64,000 nucleotides of DNA from Bacteroidota bacterium (GCA_016192075.1 JACPUU010000004.1:186001-250000); one strand, 5' to 3'; shown: positions 45,401-54,916, counted from the stretch's first letter. Numbers and translations are program-made. Notes: generated by a model not told the origin, from the sequence alone.

Positions 45401-47360
45401 GGATGCATTAACACCAACCGCTGATTTTGATTTCAGCGTTTCAAACACCTCTTTTTTTGGTACAAATTATCCATACATGCTGGTAACCTATGATCCTTTG
45501 CTGGTATCAGTTTCAGTACAAACGGCAACTTATTATACCTGGTCAGCCAACCAGATTTATATTGAGTTGGGTACGTTGGGCGCGTATACAACGCTGAATG
45601 ATATTATAACTGTATCACCCCTGAATTGTGACGTAGAACAGGTCACAGAAGTTATTGTTGAAAGCGGGTATCATTGTACGGGGTACCCTGCCGTGCCCGG
45701 AACTTTTGATGTGGCTGATTATTGTCCGCAGCAAACAGATACCCTGCAGCTGACCATTCTGAAATCAAATCTCAATGTGGATCTGCTGACCTCTTTCTCA
45801 CCTGAAGAACCGGTAAACCATTGCGACGGCAAATTCTCCATATTGCTCCAGGTTTATAATGACGAAAAGGCAAACATCTCAGACCTTGCCCTGCAGTTTT
45901 CGTCCATACCAGGACTGACCCTTTTGGGTACATCGTATTATTACCCGATTCCGCAAGGTGAGTCATACGACCCGAGTTTGTTTAACTGGACACTCGTAGA
46001 CCCGACAGATTTTACCCTTATTCCTGCTGCTACGGGTAGTGCGCTGCAAACAGGCTATACATTTTACAACGATGGTCTGGATGCATCTTCAACCCTGGAT
46101 GGGATACTGGCCAATGATGGTATCAACCTGTACAACTTTTATCACGTTAAGCTGGACTTTATTGTGGATTGTGATTTTGATGTTTCAGAAGAACTGGTGT
46201 TTGTGGTTAACGGAGTGACCAACTGCAATGAGCCAATAGCTATTACAACGAGTACATTCATTGACTTTCTGCCTCCGGCTGATAACCTTGAAATCTCCAT
46301 GACTATTTCACCTGATTTTTGTGATGCTGTTATTGGTGAAAACAACCTGAGTGTTCAGGTGCATAATGCTGACACAGTTATTTATGACAGTTTGTTTGTA
46401 GAGCTTTATTGTGATACCGATAATAATGGTGTATTTGACCCAACGATTGATATTTTTATTGGTCAGCAGGAGCTACTAATCAGCGGAAGCAATGTCATCA
46501 ACCCGGGACAAACAGCAACCGTTGGTTTCTCTACCGGGCTTACGGACTGTTCAGGTGGTGTGTTTATTGCCACCATTGCCAGCGCTGAAGGGTGCTATTG
46601 CAATTATAATAATGTGGTTGATACGGTTAACTGTTGCGATTGTCCGTTTACTCCCGGAACAAGTGCCGTAACCTACGGAATAACCCAGGTGATCAATTAC
46701 ATCACCTACGACCATATTTCCTATGCACTAACCAACTTCCCTTCTCAGATCAGCAACCTGACCAACGATCCAAATGATCCTTCGCTGTATGTGTTTGATT
46801 TAATGAATAATACCTGGGTGTACCCGAATACCTTTAACCCGCCATGTCTCAATTTTGCTTTCACCACCGGTTTGGACAGCGTGATTTTTTACTACACCAC
46901 CGATTTTATTGCACTTCCGCACCTGATTCAATCTAAACTGGAATATCCGCTGGTTGATCAGTCTGGCGACACCTGTGAGCAAAGCCTGCCTGCCTGCGCT
47001 AATGGTCAGAATAAATTCAGCTGCCCGGTTTGTTTTGTAGATGAGGCTGATATTTCGGATTGCAGTGATACAAGTTCATACGAATTTACAGAGGAATATC
47101 TGGCTCTTGATAATGCAGTAACCGGCGACATGGTAACGGTTTACCCAAATCCGTTCAGAAATGAAATTTTCATTCGTTCTACTGAAGGCATCCAGCATGT
47201 ACAATTGGTTGATGCAAGAGGCCGTATTGTCTACACCTCTCAATTGTCGGGTGCTACAACCTTTAACATAAATACTGAAACGTTGTCTTCAGGGGTTTAT
47301 GTGGTGGTTGTATGGTTTACTGACGGAGCCCCGTACCACATGAAAATTTTGAGAGAATAA
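42414..47360 (+). CDS. Giant T9SS-secreted surface protein with repeated beta domains
   Basis: This 1648-residue protein has a signal peptide (about 1-22, ending in YAQ), then a chain of DUF11-like beta-sandwich stretches describing patterns such as ITVQNISPQPLDPGSQLNIQFP and LEISMTISPDFCD, many Cys residues (several Cys pairs, suggesting disulfides), and a C-terminal T9SS type A sorting domain (VYPNPFRNEIFIRS, then ARGRIVY and SSGVYVVVV). It should be exported by T9SS and displayed or released. I recognise no enzymatic motif; an adhesin or surface-layer role is possible. It has a perfect terminator at its 3' end, so it is a single-gene unit. Confidence 0.85.
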   Translation: MNTTTKLCGMLMLLLWCIKPYAQSISNGQTQITYVNPASMKACLGDDTLAITVQNISPQPLDPGSQLNIQFPAGVNVVGIVSPDYTFTSYSPGSNTYSYTNSLAQPAGTQVKIKLVLQASCSVFDLLDNTSGSSLDVTADLGLDYAIAGSAFNLTGTTLSFNIAQANIKTTVSAFNLTINLPNDYDSFNQEVRYDIAGNSSLTDFAVYFDLPSALAFNQIDSIKVNGVNVTGYSNPVLLSGSTYSTNLNAAALGLSGFSTGDVILVYFNYSPECLSSVQINYYAGIDCYGSPCYFENDLGFVNLYQAPPLINLNVSNNSQADYCGNTSAFEIMLVNEDLSGYTMYNPQLTMVLYNLNSYSNFAVNGAPVILGLPSSTTGTLNLPLNALQTSSGYVLNDYNGDGVYGEIAPGDTILITFDVLLDTAILENCPANITTNQLYGYVTYKQSLCIASPTLFTPTFLIPYYNYNNTPPVINVTGAVADGQTQVLEFCIDRYIAESAYGGTSQLLLDDQILYGTEIILPCGMSLADPTTAVWEFASGATIPVTISSTPAGGSTVVEFLSTPGQIPITGNLLKGCLVLETSYVCDTCSSPAVIAFNGYGTFEDCSTVHHWACESVIFCTDCAPVVDCNAEGIINHTAFEVNRTSFGWTSSAMTTKVTQADVDLNPANYNTAGAYACDTIHVLLEGQICGGADDFTPYITFEKPTLITTALLDLVGAEITINSVTSPISINTSTDMSGYWAIAFQTQNGPYADGTTILLEATFVVAKPVISAAAFPYHQVSEFTGAFFTNTQWIGGASPATPGTDSFFDHYGEECLYPHQEFNFYKVLEYFYEPAFSLNCGVNAEILKLRIGYQGGTSGDEFPNEFRPFNIFVDSLVFELTNPSNIGNVFATGASISSIPLTVTQSGAFITIEPGSGNWPVYDKNSSLNFYALEILFEVNCGNTDPVTLFDNYVHYENFFYSDQACNEEDSVTNTIVHNFISPNLIFSFLNPVQDALTPTADFDFSVSNTSFFGTNYPYMLVTYDPLLVSVSVQTATYYTWSANQIYIELGTLGAYTTLNDIITVSPLNCDVEQVTEVIVESGYHCTGYPAVPGTFDVADYCPQQTDTLQLTILKSNLNVDLLTSFSPEEPVNHCDGKFSILLQVYNDEKANISDLALQFSSIPGLTLLGTSYYYPIPQGESYDPSLFNWTLVDPTDFTLIPAATGSALQTGYTFYNDGLDASSTLDGILANDGINLYNFYHVKLDFIVDCDFDVSEELVFVVNGVTNCNEPIAITTSTFIDFLPPADNLEISMTISPDFCDAVIGENNLSVQVHNADTVIYDSLFVELYCDTDNNGVFDPTIDIFIGQQELLISGSNVINPGQTATVGFSTGLTDCSGGVFIATIASAEGCYCNYNNVVDTVNCCDCPFTPGTSAVTYGITQVINYITYDHISYALTNFPSQISNLTNDPNDPSLYVFDLMNNTWVYPNTFNPPCLNFAFTTGLDSVIFYYTTDFIALPHLIQSKLEYPLVDQSGDTCEQSLPACANGQNKFSCPVCFVDEADISDCSDTSSYEFTEEYLALDNAVTGDMVTVYPNPFRNEIFIRSTEGIQHVQLVDARGRIVYTSQLSGATTFNINTETLSSGVYVVVVWFTDGAPYHMKILRE

Positions 47361-47391
47361 AACAGATTTACCGATATTCCAGTGGTATTTT

Positions 47392-47430
47392 AAACAGGCC
47401 CGGCAATTTTAGCCGGGCCTGTTTGTTTTG
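47392..47430 (+). terminator. Rho-independent terminator of the giant surface protein gene
   Basis: A 13-bp perfect stem (AAACAGGCCCGGC with GCCGGGCCTGTTT) with a 7-base loop is followed by GTTTTG, 31 bp after the stop at 47360. After it, to 47643, I see no gene or structure. Confidence 0.9.
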
Positions 47431-47643
47431 GGCTTTCCATGCGCTAAGCGGGTGTTTAAGGGGTTTCAGGCAGAGGAGAATTGTGTTGCAGTCTGTCCTG
47501 AAGGTATTCGCAGGGCAAAAATTCCTGGTCAAACCAGCCAACGGGTTACTTTTAAGGGGTTATATACATTCAACTTTTAAAACCTCCGGTACGTCTATAG
47601 GTTGGTAAAACAACATTTCATGAATTTTTCTTACCTTGCAGTT

Positions 47644-50600
47644 ATGAGTCGTCTGATATCTTTCATCCTTATTTTAGGGGGATTACAAAGTCCCTTTCTT
47701 CTGGCTCAGGAAACAGACCATCAACCGGGGATCTATAAATTCATGGAGAATAAGGGGCAATGGCCCGGGCATGTTAATTACCGGTCAACTGTTGCCGGTG
47801 GACATATCTGGCTTGAACAATACGGTATACTCTACCAGTTTAACAATTACGAGGAATTCCATCATGCAGGACTCAAGTCTGAAAATTCTGCAGAACCAAA
47901 GGTTGTTCAGGATCTTTTGTTTGCCCATTTTGTGGGGGCAAATGAATCTTTTTCAAAAAATCAGACTGACCAGACAACGGAATACTACAACTTTTTTTTG
48001 GGCAACAATTCCACCGCATGGGCGAATCGTGTGTATGGGTATTATGAGGTTGAATACCTTGATTTGTATAACAACATTGATTTGAAATTCTATGAAAAAG
48101 AGGGTCAGCTGAAGTATGAATACCTTGTCCGACCGGGCGGAGATCCAGCAGACATTCAGGTGCAGTATTACGGAGAAGATAAAATAAAAAAATCAGACAA
48201 CGGTTCTATTGTCATAGAAACAAAACTGGGTCAGATTATTGAAGAAAAACCTTATGTCTACCAGATTAAAAACGGCCGTATAGTGGAGATAGAATGTGAG
48301 TTTAAACTTACCAAAGATGTACTTTCTTTTGAGTTGGGCAGGTATGACAAAAGCCTGGACCTTATTATTGACCCGGTTTTAATATTTGCCACTTATTCAG
48401 GTTCGATGACAGATAATTTTGGGATGACCGGTACCTACGATTACGACGGAAACGGTTACAGCGGCGGTACAATTTACGGGAATGCCTATCCCGTACCTTT
48501 TGCAGGGGCTTATAATACCACTTCCAATTTTTCGTACATTGAAAACCCCAACCCGTTTCCCGTTGGGTATGGCATCACGGATGTTTTTATTTCAAAATAC
48601 TCGGCTGATGGTACCACAATGATCTGGACCAATTTTTTGGGTGGCGGAAACGAAACTGATGGAACAGAAACGGTGCATAGTTTGATTTGCGATACATCAA
48701 ACAATGTTTATCTCTATGGTGCTACTTCAAGTCCTGACTTTCCCATGCAAAATGCCTACCAGGCAGCTCACGCAGGTGGAACGCCCGGTGGAAACTTTTT
48801 GCAAAACGGAGTGTATTATACCAACCAGGGTACAGACATCTACATTTCAAAACTGAGCTCTGATGGTACGCAGTTGTTGGGATCAACATACGTAGGTGGT
48901 TCAGGAAATGACGGTGTAAATTATAATGTCACGGCTTACGCAAATAATTATAGCAGTGCGTCATGGTACGATTCTTTAACGTCGAACTACGGCGATCAAT
49001 TCCGGGGTGAAATTATGCTTGATTCAGTATTTAATGTGATTGTTGCTTCAAGTACCCGATCAACTGATTTTCCCGTGCTCAACAGCTTTCAACCTGCCAA
49101 TGCCGGGCAACAGGATGGAGTGCTTTTCAAATTATCAAACAATCTTTCATCCTTGCTTTGGTCAACGTATTTTGGAGGATCGCAAAATGATGCTTCTTAT
49201 TCAGTAAAGATAGACTCCAGTAACAACATTATTCTTTCTGGCGGCACAGCTTCAAGCGATTTGCCCAATACCGCAGGGGCATTATATACCACCTATCAGG
49301 GAGGTAAAGCTGATGGCTATGTTGCAAAAATAACTCCTGACGGCAGCACAATTATTCGTACCACCTATTTTGGTACTTCACTTTATGATCAAACATATTT
49401 TGTTGAAATAGACCGGTGGGATAACATCTATGTCTATGGACAAACAAGCGGCAATATACCAATCATCAACGCTGCGTATTCGAATCCAAACAGCGGACAA
49501 TTTATTGCCAAATTAAATCCGAACCTGTCGTCAATAATCTATTCTACGCGAATCGGAAACGGAGATGGGAATCCTGATATATCGCCTTCAGCTTTTCTGG
49601 TAGATGTGTGCAGCAATGTATATATTTCTGGCTGGGGTGCTAACATCCTTATTCCCGGATCACCGCTAAATGGAATGCCGACTTCTCCTGACGCGCTTCA
49701 GCCAACAAACGGAGACGGGTTCAACTTTTATTTATTTGTTTTGGAAAGAGATGCGCAAAGCATGTTATACGGCAGCTACCTGGGTGGTGGAACGTCGCAC
49801 GAACATGTGGACGGCGGAACATCACGGTTTGATAAATATGGTATCATCTACCAGTCAGTGTGCGGTGGGTGCTGGGGTAACAGTGATTTTCCAACAACTC
49901 CCGGAGCATGGTCGTCACAAAATCTGGATGGCAACGGCTGCAACAATCTCTTGTTCAAATTTAACTTTGAAATAGTACCCATTGCTGATTTTCAGATCAG
50001 TCAGCTTGAAGGGTGTGCTCCGCTGACGCTTGATCTGAATAATGAAAGTAATGATACAGTCAATTCAATCTGGTCGTTTCCGCCGGAAGCGGTTATTTTA
50101 AGCGGAGGTGCCAATCCACAGATTCTTTTTACAGACCCTGGTACATACAACATTTACCTTTCCATCACAGACACTATTTGTAACCTTACTGATACTGCTG
50201 TAAAAGTGGTAACGGTTTATGAGGCGCTGCAACTTTCTATTCCGGACGATACCATTATTTGTGCCTCAGGAGCATTTGATCTGACCGCTAATTCATACGG
50301 GACAGCAACTGGTTTTATCTGGGACGATGATCCTGATTTCAGCAGTCCGCTTGCTACCGGAATGGATTCTGTCATTTCGGTCTCCCCGGCAGTTGAAACA
50401 ACCTATTACATTACAGCAACAAACGGCTGGCCGCTTTGTGACATTGTTGATTCAGTGCAGGTACTGTTTGTTGACGGGGCTGTACAAGTGATGGATGATA
50501 CAACCATTTGTCCCGGATCAGATGCTTTTCTGCATGCTGAAAACCTGGTGCCTTCCGTTAATATGACGTTTGACTGGTCACCCAATTCAGCCCTGATCAG

Positions 50601-51246
50601 TGAAAGCGGTAATACGGCTGTGGCCGGACCCGATTCTACCATGTATTTTTACGTAACAGCAACCACTGATCTGGGTTGTAGTTTTACAGATTCAGTGCTG
50701 GTTACCATTCTCAATTTTGATCCGTCTTTAATTTATGCAACAGCAACGCCTGATACGGTTCCCGAAGGGGGCACAAGTCTTCTGGAGGCATTTCCGGTGG
50801 GTGGTTATACGTATCTCTGGAGCCCAACGGGCGGCCTGAGTAATCCAACCGGTCAGTCAACCGCTGCGGTTGGTATTGAAGGTACTACTACTTACGATGT
50901 AACTGTTTCCAAAGGATCCTGTTCAGCTAAAACATCTGTTACCGTGGTTACCTATGAATTTGTATGTGGTGATGTTTACATCTATGTGCCAAATGCCTTT
51001 TCACCAAACGGTGATTTTGTGAATGATGTTATGTTTGTGCGCGGACTCAACCTCGAAGAAATTGACTTCAAAATTTTTGACCGCTGGGGCGAACTTGTTT
51101 TTGAAACAACAGATCAGTCAGTAGGGTGGGATGGAACCTTTAAGGGAGAAAAACTGGATCCGGATGTGTATGTCTACCACCTGCGTGTTACCTGTTTTGA
51201 TGGTCAGGAAAACCTGGTTAAAGGAAATATTACGTTGATGCGTTAA
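47644..51246 (+). CDS. SBBP-repeat/PKD protein with T9SS type B sorting domain
   Basis: This 1200-residue exported protein starts at ATG 47644 (MSRLISFILILGGLQ, a clear signal peptide); the upstream ATG at 47602 adds a non-signal leader. It carries the FMENKGQWP domain typical of SBBP-repeat proteins (about 35-245), SBBP beta-propeller repeats (TYVGGSGNDG, TYFGGSQNDA, about 260-780), a PKD-like domain (about 790-880), Ig-like segments and a C-terminal T9SS type B (gliding-associated) domain (YVPNAFSPNGDFVNDV, then FKIFDRWGELVFE). It is followed after 2 bp by a PorP/SprF gene and then an OmpA-like gene, the usual trio in which PorP/SprF helps secrete or anchor the type B substrate. Confidence 0.9.
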   Translation: MSRLISFILILGGLQSPFLLAQETDHQPGIYKFMENKGQWPGHVNYRSTVAGGHIWLEQYGILYQFNNYEEFHHAGLKSENSAEPKVVQDLLFAHFVGANESFSKNQTDQTTEYYNFFLGNNSTAWANRVYGYYEVEYLDLYNNIDLKFYEKEGQLKYEYLVRPGGDPADIQVQYYGEDKIKKSDNGSIVIETKLGQIIEEKPYVYQIKNGRIVEIECEFKLTKDVLSFELGRYDKSLDLIIDPVLIFATYSGSMTDNFGMTGTYDYDGNGYSGGTIYGNAYPVPFAGAYNTTSNFSYIENPNPFPVGYGITDVFISKYSADGTTMIWTNFLGGGNETDGTETVHSLICDTSNNVYLYGATSSPDFPMQNAYQAAHAGGTPGGNFLQNGVYYTNQGTDIYISKLSSDGTQLLGSTYVGGSGNDGVNYNVTAYANNYSSASWYDSLTSNYGDQFRGEIMLDSVFNVIVASSTRSTDFPVLNSFQPANAGQQDGVLFKLSNNLSSLLWSTYFGGSQNDASYSVKIDSSNNIILSGGTASSDLPNTAGALYTTYQGGKADGYVAKITPDGSTIIRTTYFGTSLYDQTYFVEIDRWDNIYVYGQTSGNIPIINAAYSNPNSGQFIAKLNPNLSSIIYSTRIGNGDGNPDISPSAFLVDVCSNVYISGWGANILIPGSPLNGMPTSPDALQPTNGDGFNFYLFVLERDAQSMLYGSYLGGGTSHEHVDGGTSRFDKYGIIYQSVCGGCWGNSDFPTTPGAWSSQNLDGNGCNNLLFKFNFEIVPIADFQISQLEGCAPLTLDLNNESNDTVNSIWSFPPEAVILSGGANPQILFTDPGTYNIYLSITDTICNLTDTAVKVVTVYEALQLSIPDDTIICASGAFDLTANSYGTATGFIWDDDPDFSSPLATGMDSVISVSPAVETTYYITATNGWPLCDIVDSVQVLFVDGAVQVMDDTTICPGSDAFLHAENLVPSVNMTFDWSPNSALISESGNTAVAGPDSTMYFYVTATTDLGCSFTDSVLVTILNFDPSLIYATATPDTVPEGGTSLLEAFPVGGYTYLWSPTGGLSNPTGQSTAAVGIEGTTTYDVTVSKGSCSAKTSVTVVTYEFVCGDVYIYVPNAFSPNGDFVNDVMFVRGLNLEEIDFKIFDRWGELVFETTDQSVGWDGTFKGEKLDPDVYVYHLRVTCFDGQENLVKGNITLMR

Positions 51247-51248
51247 CC

Positions 51249-52274
51249 ATGATTCGGCTTTTTGGCATACTAATTCTGTTTTTCCTTCCTTTGTCAGGAC
51301 AGGTTTCGGGTGTACTGTTTGCGCAGGATATTCACTTTTCACAGTATTACATGAATCCGGTTTATCTGAATCCGGCGCTGACGGGTGATTTTGACGGACA
51401 TCTGCGTTTTACTGGTAATCAGCGCAGCCAATGGAGATCTGTTTCCCGGCCATACAATACCATTGCCATGTCTGCTGAAAGCCGGCAGGAATTTGTATTG
51501 CCGTCCATGTATCACGCCGTAAATTTATTTCACGATGTGGCCGGTGACGGAAATTACCGCACCACTGAATTTAATATTTCAACTGCTTATCGTTTTTACC
51601 TGGACAATGATTCAACGCACACTCTTACACCGGCGTTTCAGTTTGGTGTCTATCACCGCAGCATTGATTTTTCCAAGTTAAATTTTGACAGCCAGTTTAA
51701 CGGGTATTATTACGATCCTACGCTATCAAATAACGAAACATTTGGAAATGCCAAACGCACCGGGTTTAATTTTAATACAGGCCTGTTATACACCTGGCGG
51801 CCTGAATACCGCAAAGAAATAGTTGCAGGTATTGGCTGGTTTAACATACCGCAAATGAAACAAAGTTTGTACGGTGATGACCTTATTAAACGTGACCGCC
51901 GGGTGGTGTTTCACGCCAAAGGCAATTATGCCCTTAATTTTGAGTGGGACTTACAACCCGGCATTTTTATGCAGTTTCAGGGTGATTACAAAGAGATTGT
52001 TTTTGGGTCCAATGTCCGCTACATTATGAAAGACAAAAAGGGAGAATTTATTGCACCCTATGGCGGACTCTGGTTCCGGAACAGAGATGCTGCTTTTATG
52101 GTTGTTGGGTTGTATTACAATGACTGGATTGCCGGTATCAGCTATGATTTTAACGTGTCCAAACTGGTTCCGGCCAGCAACGTGCGCGGCGGACTTGAAT
52201 TTTCAGTTCAATACGTTTTACATTTATTCAAACCTAAAGATATCGGGCATCGCATTTGTCCGGATTATTTGTAA
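51249..52274 (+). CDS. PorP/SprF family type IX secretion membrane protein
   Basis: This 341-residue outer-membrane protein has a signal peptide (about 1-26) and the PorP/SprF hallmark QDIHFSQYYMNPVYLNPALTG (about 26-46), then beta-strand pairs such as RFTGNQRSQW and a C-terminal barrel. PorP/SprF proteins attach type B-sorted T9SS substrates such as SprB to the cell surface. It sits 2 bp after its likely substrate gene, and its stop overlaps the next ATG (TAATG), so all three genes are translationally linked. Whether it serves gliding or protein display is not clear; no other gld/spr genes are in the window. Confidence 0.92.
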   Translation: MIRLFGILILFFLPLSGQVSGVLFAQDIHFSQYYMNPVYLNPALTGDFDGHLRFTGNQRSQWRSVSRPYNTIAMSAESRQEFVLPSMYHAVNLFHDVAGDGNYRTTEFNISTAYRFYLDNDSTHTLTPAFQFGVYHRSIDFSKLNFDSQFNGYYYDPTLSNNETFGNAKRTGFNFNTGLLYTWRPEYRKEIVAGIGWFNIPQMKQSLYGDDLIKRDRRVVFHAKGNYALNFEWDLQPGIFMQFQGDYKEIVFGSNVRYIMKDKKGEFIAPYGGLWFRNRDAAFMVVGLYYNDWIAGISYDFNVSKLVPASNVRGGLEFSVQYVLHLFKPKDIGHRICPDYL

Positions 52275-54568
52275 TGGAATCAAGCCTTTGTAAATTCATA
52301 AAAATCCGTTTTTCTGCACCTTTAATTTTGCTGGTATTTTTAGCTGGTGGCGGATTTTTTAGCCCGAAAGCACAGGCACAGAGTTTTGTGCAGTTAATGG
52401 ATTTTGCCGATCAGAAAGTGGTGGAAGGTGATTATTATTATGCCATTCAGTACTACAAAAAAGCCATGGACATTGATTCCAATTCAGTAGAGGTATTGTG
52501 GAAATATGCTGAAGCGCTGCGGTTGTATAAAGACTATCCGCAGGCGGAATATTATTACCAGAAAGTTTATAAAAAAGAAGAATCAAAAATTTACCCCATG
52601 AGTATTTTCTGGCTGGCAACCATGCAGCATCTCAATGGAAAATACAATGCCTCGCTGGAGAGCTGGAAAGAAGCTAAAAAAGTGTACAAAAAAGACCGTG
52701 AAGGATACCTCTACCTGAAATCACAGCAGGAAATCAAAAGCTGTTTGTGGGCATCCAAGGCGGTGCGTGACACCACCGACTATGAGCTGGAGCATTTGCC
52801 TGAACCGGTGAATTCAAAAGATGCAGAATTTGCACCGTTTTTCCGCAATGGCAAAATGTACTTCACCTCCCTCAAAGCAGATTCAATCAACGTGGTGGAA
52901 GAAGTGTATACGCAGGAATATTCACTGCAGATTTACACCGCCGATCAGCAGGATAGTATTTTCAACAACGTTCAACCTTTGACTGATGTGCAGCAGCAGG
53001 GCATGAACAGCGCTAACGGTTCATTCAGTCCCGACGGAAAACGATTTTATTTTTCACGCTGCAACGCTGCGTACGAGTGCAAAATTTTTGTAGGCCGGGT
53101 TGAGGGTACTAAAATAACAGACATTGACAGCCTGGGTGATATCATCAACGAACCCGGCTATATTTCAACCATGCCGCATTCAACGCTCATTAACGGACAG
53201 GAGATTCTTTTTTTCTGTTCAACCATTAAACACAATTACGGCGGGCTTGATATCTGGTATACCGTTGTAACCAATGGCAATAAATATTCCCTGCCCAAAA
53301 ATCTGGGCCCCGCAATCAATACCATGGATGATGACATTACCCCGTTTTATGACACGGTTGAAAACCGTCTTTATTTCAGCTCGTCGTGGTATGAGGGTTT
53401 TGGCGGACAGGATGTGTTTTATACCGAAAGTGTTAATCGCAACATGGAATTTTCAACCCCGGTTAATTTGGGTATTCCGGTAAACTCATCTAAAAATGAT
53501 ACCTACCTGGTCAAAAATTATGCAGACAATGACTTCTATTTTTCCAGCAACCGTGAAGGGGTAAATTTTGCCAAAAATCCAACCTGCTGCAATGATATTT
53601 TTATAGCCGGGCTGCCTGAAGTTATTTTACCGCCAAACCGGTTTGAATCACTCGAAGATCTGAACAAAAAATTACCGGTGGTTTTGTATTTCCACAACGA
53701 TGAGCCTAATCCACGGGTGCGTGACACTGTTACCCACCTGAATTACATGACCACCTACCGGGATTATGTAAAACTAAAACCCACGTACCACAAAGAATAT
53801 GCGGCCGGTTTGTCAGGTGATGAAGCGGAAGAGGCTAAAGAAGACATTGATGATTTTTTTACGCAGTATGTAGAACAGGGTGTGCTGGATTTACAGGAAT
53901 TTACGCGCCTGCTTATTGTGGAGCTGGATAAAGGATACGACATTGAAGTGACGGTAAAAGGCTTTGCCAGTCCGCTGGCAAAAACAGATTACAACGTGAG
54001 CCTCACAAAACGCCGGATATCCAGCCTGGTGAATTACCTGCGTGAATACAACGGGGGCGTTTTTGTACCTTACTTAAATGGTACCGCGGCAAATGGGGGC
54101 AGCCTGACTTTTGTACAAATTCCGTTTGGTGAATACACCGCCGATATTTTAATTTCAGACAACGTAAACGACACCAAAAATTCAGTGTATTCCAGAAAGG
54201 CCGCCCTGGAGCGTAAAATTGAAATTCAGAGCGTGAGCCTGGTAAAAAAAGATTCCAGTTATGCTGAAATGAAATTTGGAAATGAAATTCATGATTTCGG
54301 CGCTTCTCAAAAAGGGCAGGTGCTCACCTATGAATTTGTTTTTACCAATACCGGTGACGATGTTCTGACCATTGACAAAATTGAATCAGACTGTGCCTGC
54401 TTTACTTATACGATTGGCCAGATGATTCTGAAACCAGGTGAATCAACTACCATCAAAGTCACGCTGGATACAGCAACCCAGTCAGGGTTAACAGTGCGTC
54501 GTCTGACTCTTTATTCGAACATCAAGAACAAGACCAAAGTAATTTCAGTCACTACCGAAGTGAAGTAG
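52274..54568 (+). CDS. TPR/PD40/OmpA-like protein with C-terminal DUF1573 domain
   Basis: This 764-residue protein starts at ATG 52274, which shares a base with the PorP stop (TAATG). It has a signal peptide (about 1-35), TPR helices (about 45-160), a PD40 beta-propeller (about 180-450; FSPDGKRFYFSRC and RLYFSSSWYEGFGGQD), an OmpA-like region (about 550-590; VTVKGFASPLAKTDYNVSLTKRRI) and, at about residues 665-764, a DUF1573 domain (EIHDFGASQKGQ, then FTNTGDDVLTIDKIESDCACF). The first three parts match T9SS-associated PorE/SprE-like proteins that tie the secretion machinery to peptidoglycan. The DUF1573 tail is unusual. It is the third gene of the substrate/PorP/OmpA trio. Confidence 0.85.
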   Translation: MESSLCKFIKIRFSAPLILLVFLAGGGFFSPKAQAQSFVQLMDFADQKVVEGDYYYAIQYYKKAMDIDSNSVEVLWKYAEALRLYKDYPQAEYYYQKVYKKEESKIYPMSIFWLATMQHLNGKYNASLESWKEAKKVYKKDREGYLYLKSQQEIKSCLWASKAVRDTTDYELEHLPEPVNSKDAEFAPFFRNGKMYFTSLKADSINVVEEVYTQEYSLQIYTADQQDSIFNNVQPLTDVQQQGMNSANGSFSPDGKRFYFSRCNAAYECKIFVGRVEGTKITDIDSLGDIINEPGYISTMPHSTLINGQEILFFCSTIKHNYGGLDIWYTVVTNGNKYSLPKNLGPAINTMDDDITPFYDTVENRLYFSSSWYEGFGGQDVFYTESVNRNMEFSTPVNLGIPVNSSKNDTYLVKNYADNDFYFSSNREGVNFAKNPTCCNDIFIAGLPEVILPPNRFESLEDLNKKLPVVLYFHNDEPNPRVRDTVTHLNYMTTYRDYVKLKPTYHKEYAAGLSGDEAEEAKEDIDDFFTQYVEQGVLDLQEFTRLLIVELDKGYDIEVTVKGFASPLAKTDYNVSLTKRRISSLVNYLREYNGGVFVPYLNGTAANGGSLTFVQIPFGEYTADILISDNVNDTKNSVYSRKAALERKIEIQSVSLVKKDSSYAEMKFGNEIHDFGASQKGQVLTYEFVFTNTGDDVLTIDKIESDCACFTYTIGQMILKPGESTTIKVTLDTATQSGLTVRRLTLYSNIKNKTKVISVTTEVK

Positions 54569-54619
54569 GTTTTGGAATAAGGTGGGTTAACCATAAAACT
54601 GCATCCATCCATGTTCAGG

Positions 54620-54700
54620 TTTCAGGTTATATGGAACGCGGATGACACTGATTTGACAGATTTTCGCAGATTTTTTTAAGGGTGGAAAATGAATTAGTTT
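54620..54700. repeat. Direct repeat, copy 1 (about 80 bp)
   Basis: The segment runs from TTTCAGGTTATATGGAACGC through GGATGACACTGATTTGACAG and GATTTTCGCAGATTTTTTT to GAATTAG. It is nearly identical to copy 2 at 54749-54828, with a few base changes and one T-run length difference. It lies in the gap after the OmpA-like gene. Confidence 0.75.
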
Positions 54701-54748
54701 TTATCCCAGTCTGCCTTTAAAGAAACTGGCGTTGTATCCGTGTTTGGA

Positions 54749-54828
54749 TTTCAGGTTATAGGGAACGCGGATGACACTGATTTGACAGATTTTCGCAGAT
54801 TTTTTAAGGGTGGAGAATGAATTGGTTT
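54749..54828. repeat. Direct repeat, copy 2 (about 80 bp)
   Basis: This is the second copy of the extragenic repeat (TTTCAGGTTATAGGGAACGC, then GGATGACACTGATTTGACAG, to GAATTGG), about 129 bp downstream of the first. A GATTTTCGCAGATTTTTT segment recurs in both. No ORF is associated. Confidence 0.75.
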
Positions 54829-54867
54829 GCCTGCAAACAAAAAAATAGGCGACAAAAAAGGATAAAA

Positions 54868-54894
54868 AAAATCCCGCCGGGTTGGCAGGATTTT
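54868..54894 (-). terminator. Rho-independent terminator of the DUF4920 gene
   Basis: On the minus strand AAAATCC-T-GCC pairs with GGC-G-GGATTTT around a 5-base loop and runs into more T's, 23 bp after the DUF4920 stop. Confidence 0.8.
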
Positions 54895-54916
54895 CAATTT
54901 TAGTATCCGGTTAAAA

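Noticed and set aside
42414-47360. A polysaccharide lyase or protease domain in the giant secreted protein
   Set aside because: No catalytic motif was seen; the repeated beta segments and Cys pattern fit a structural surface protein.
54620-54828. A CRISPR array
   Set aside because: Only two about 80-bp copies exist, longer than CRISPR repeats, with no regular spacing and no cas genes.
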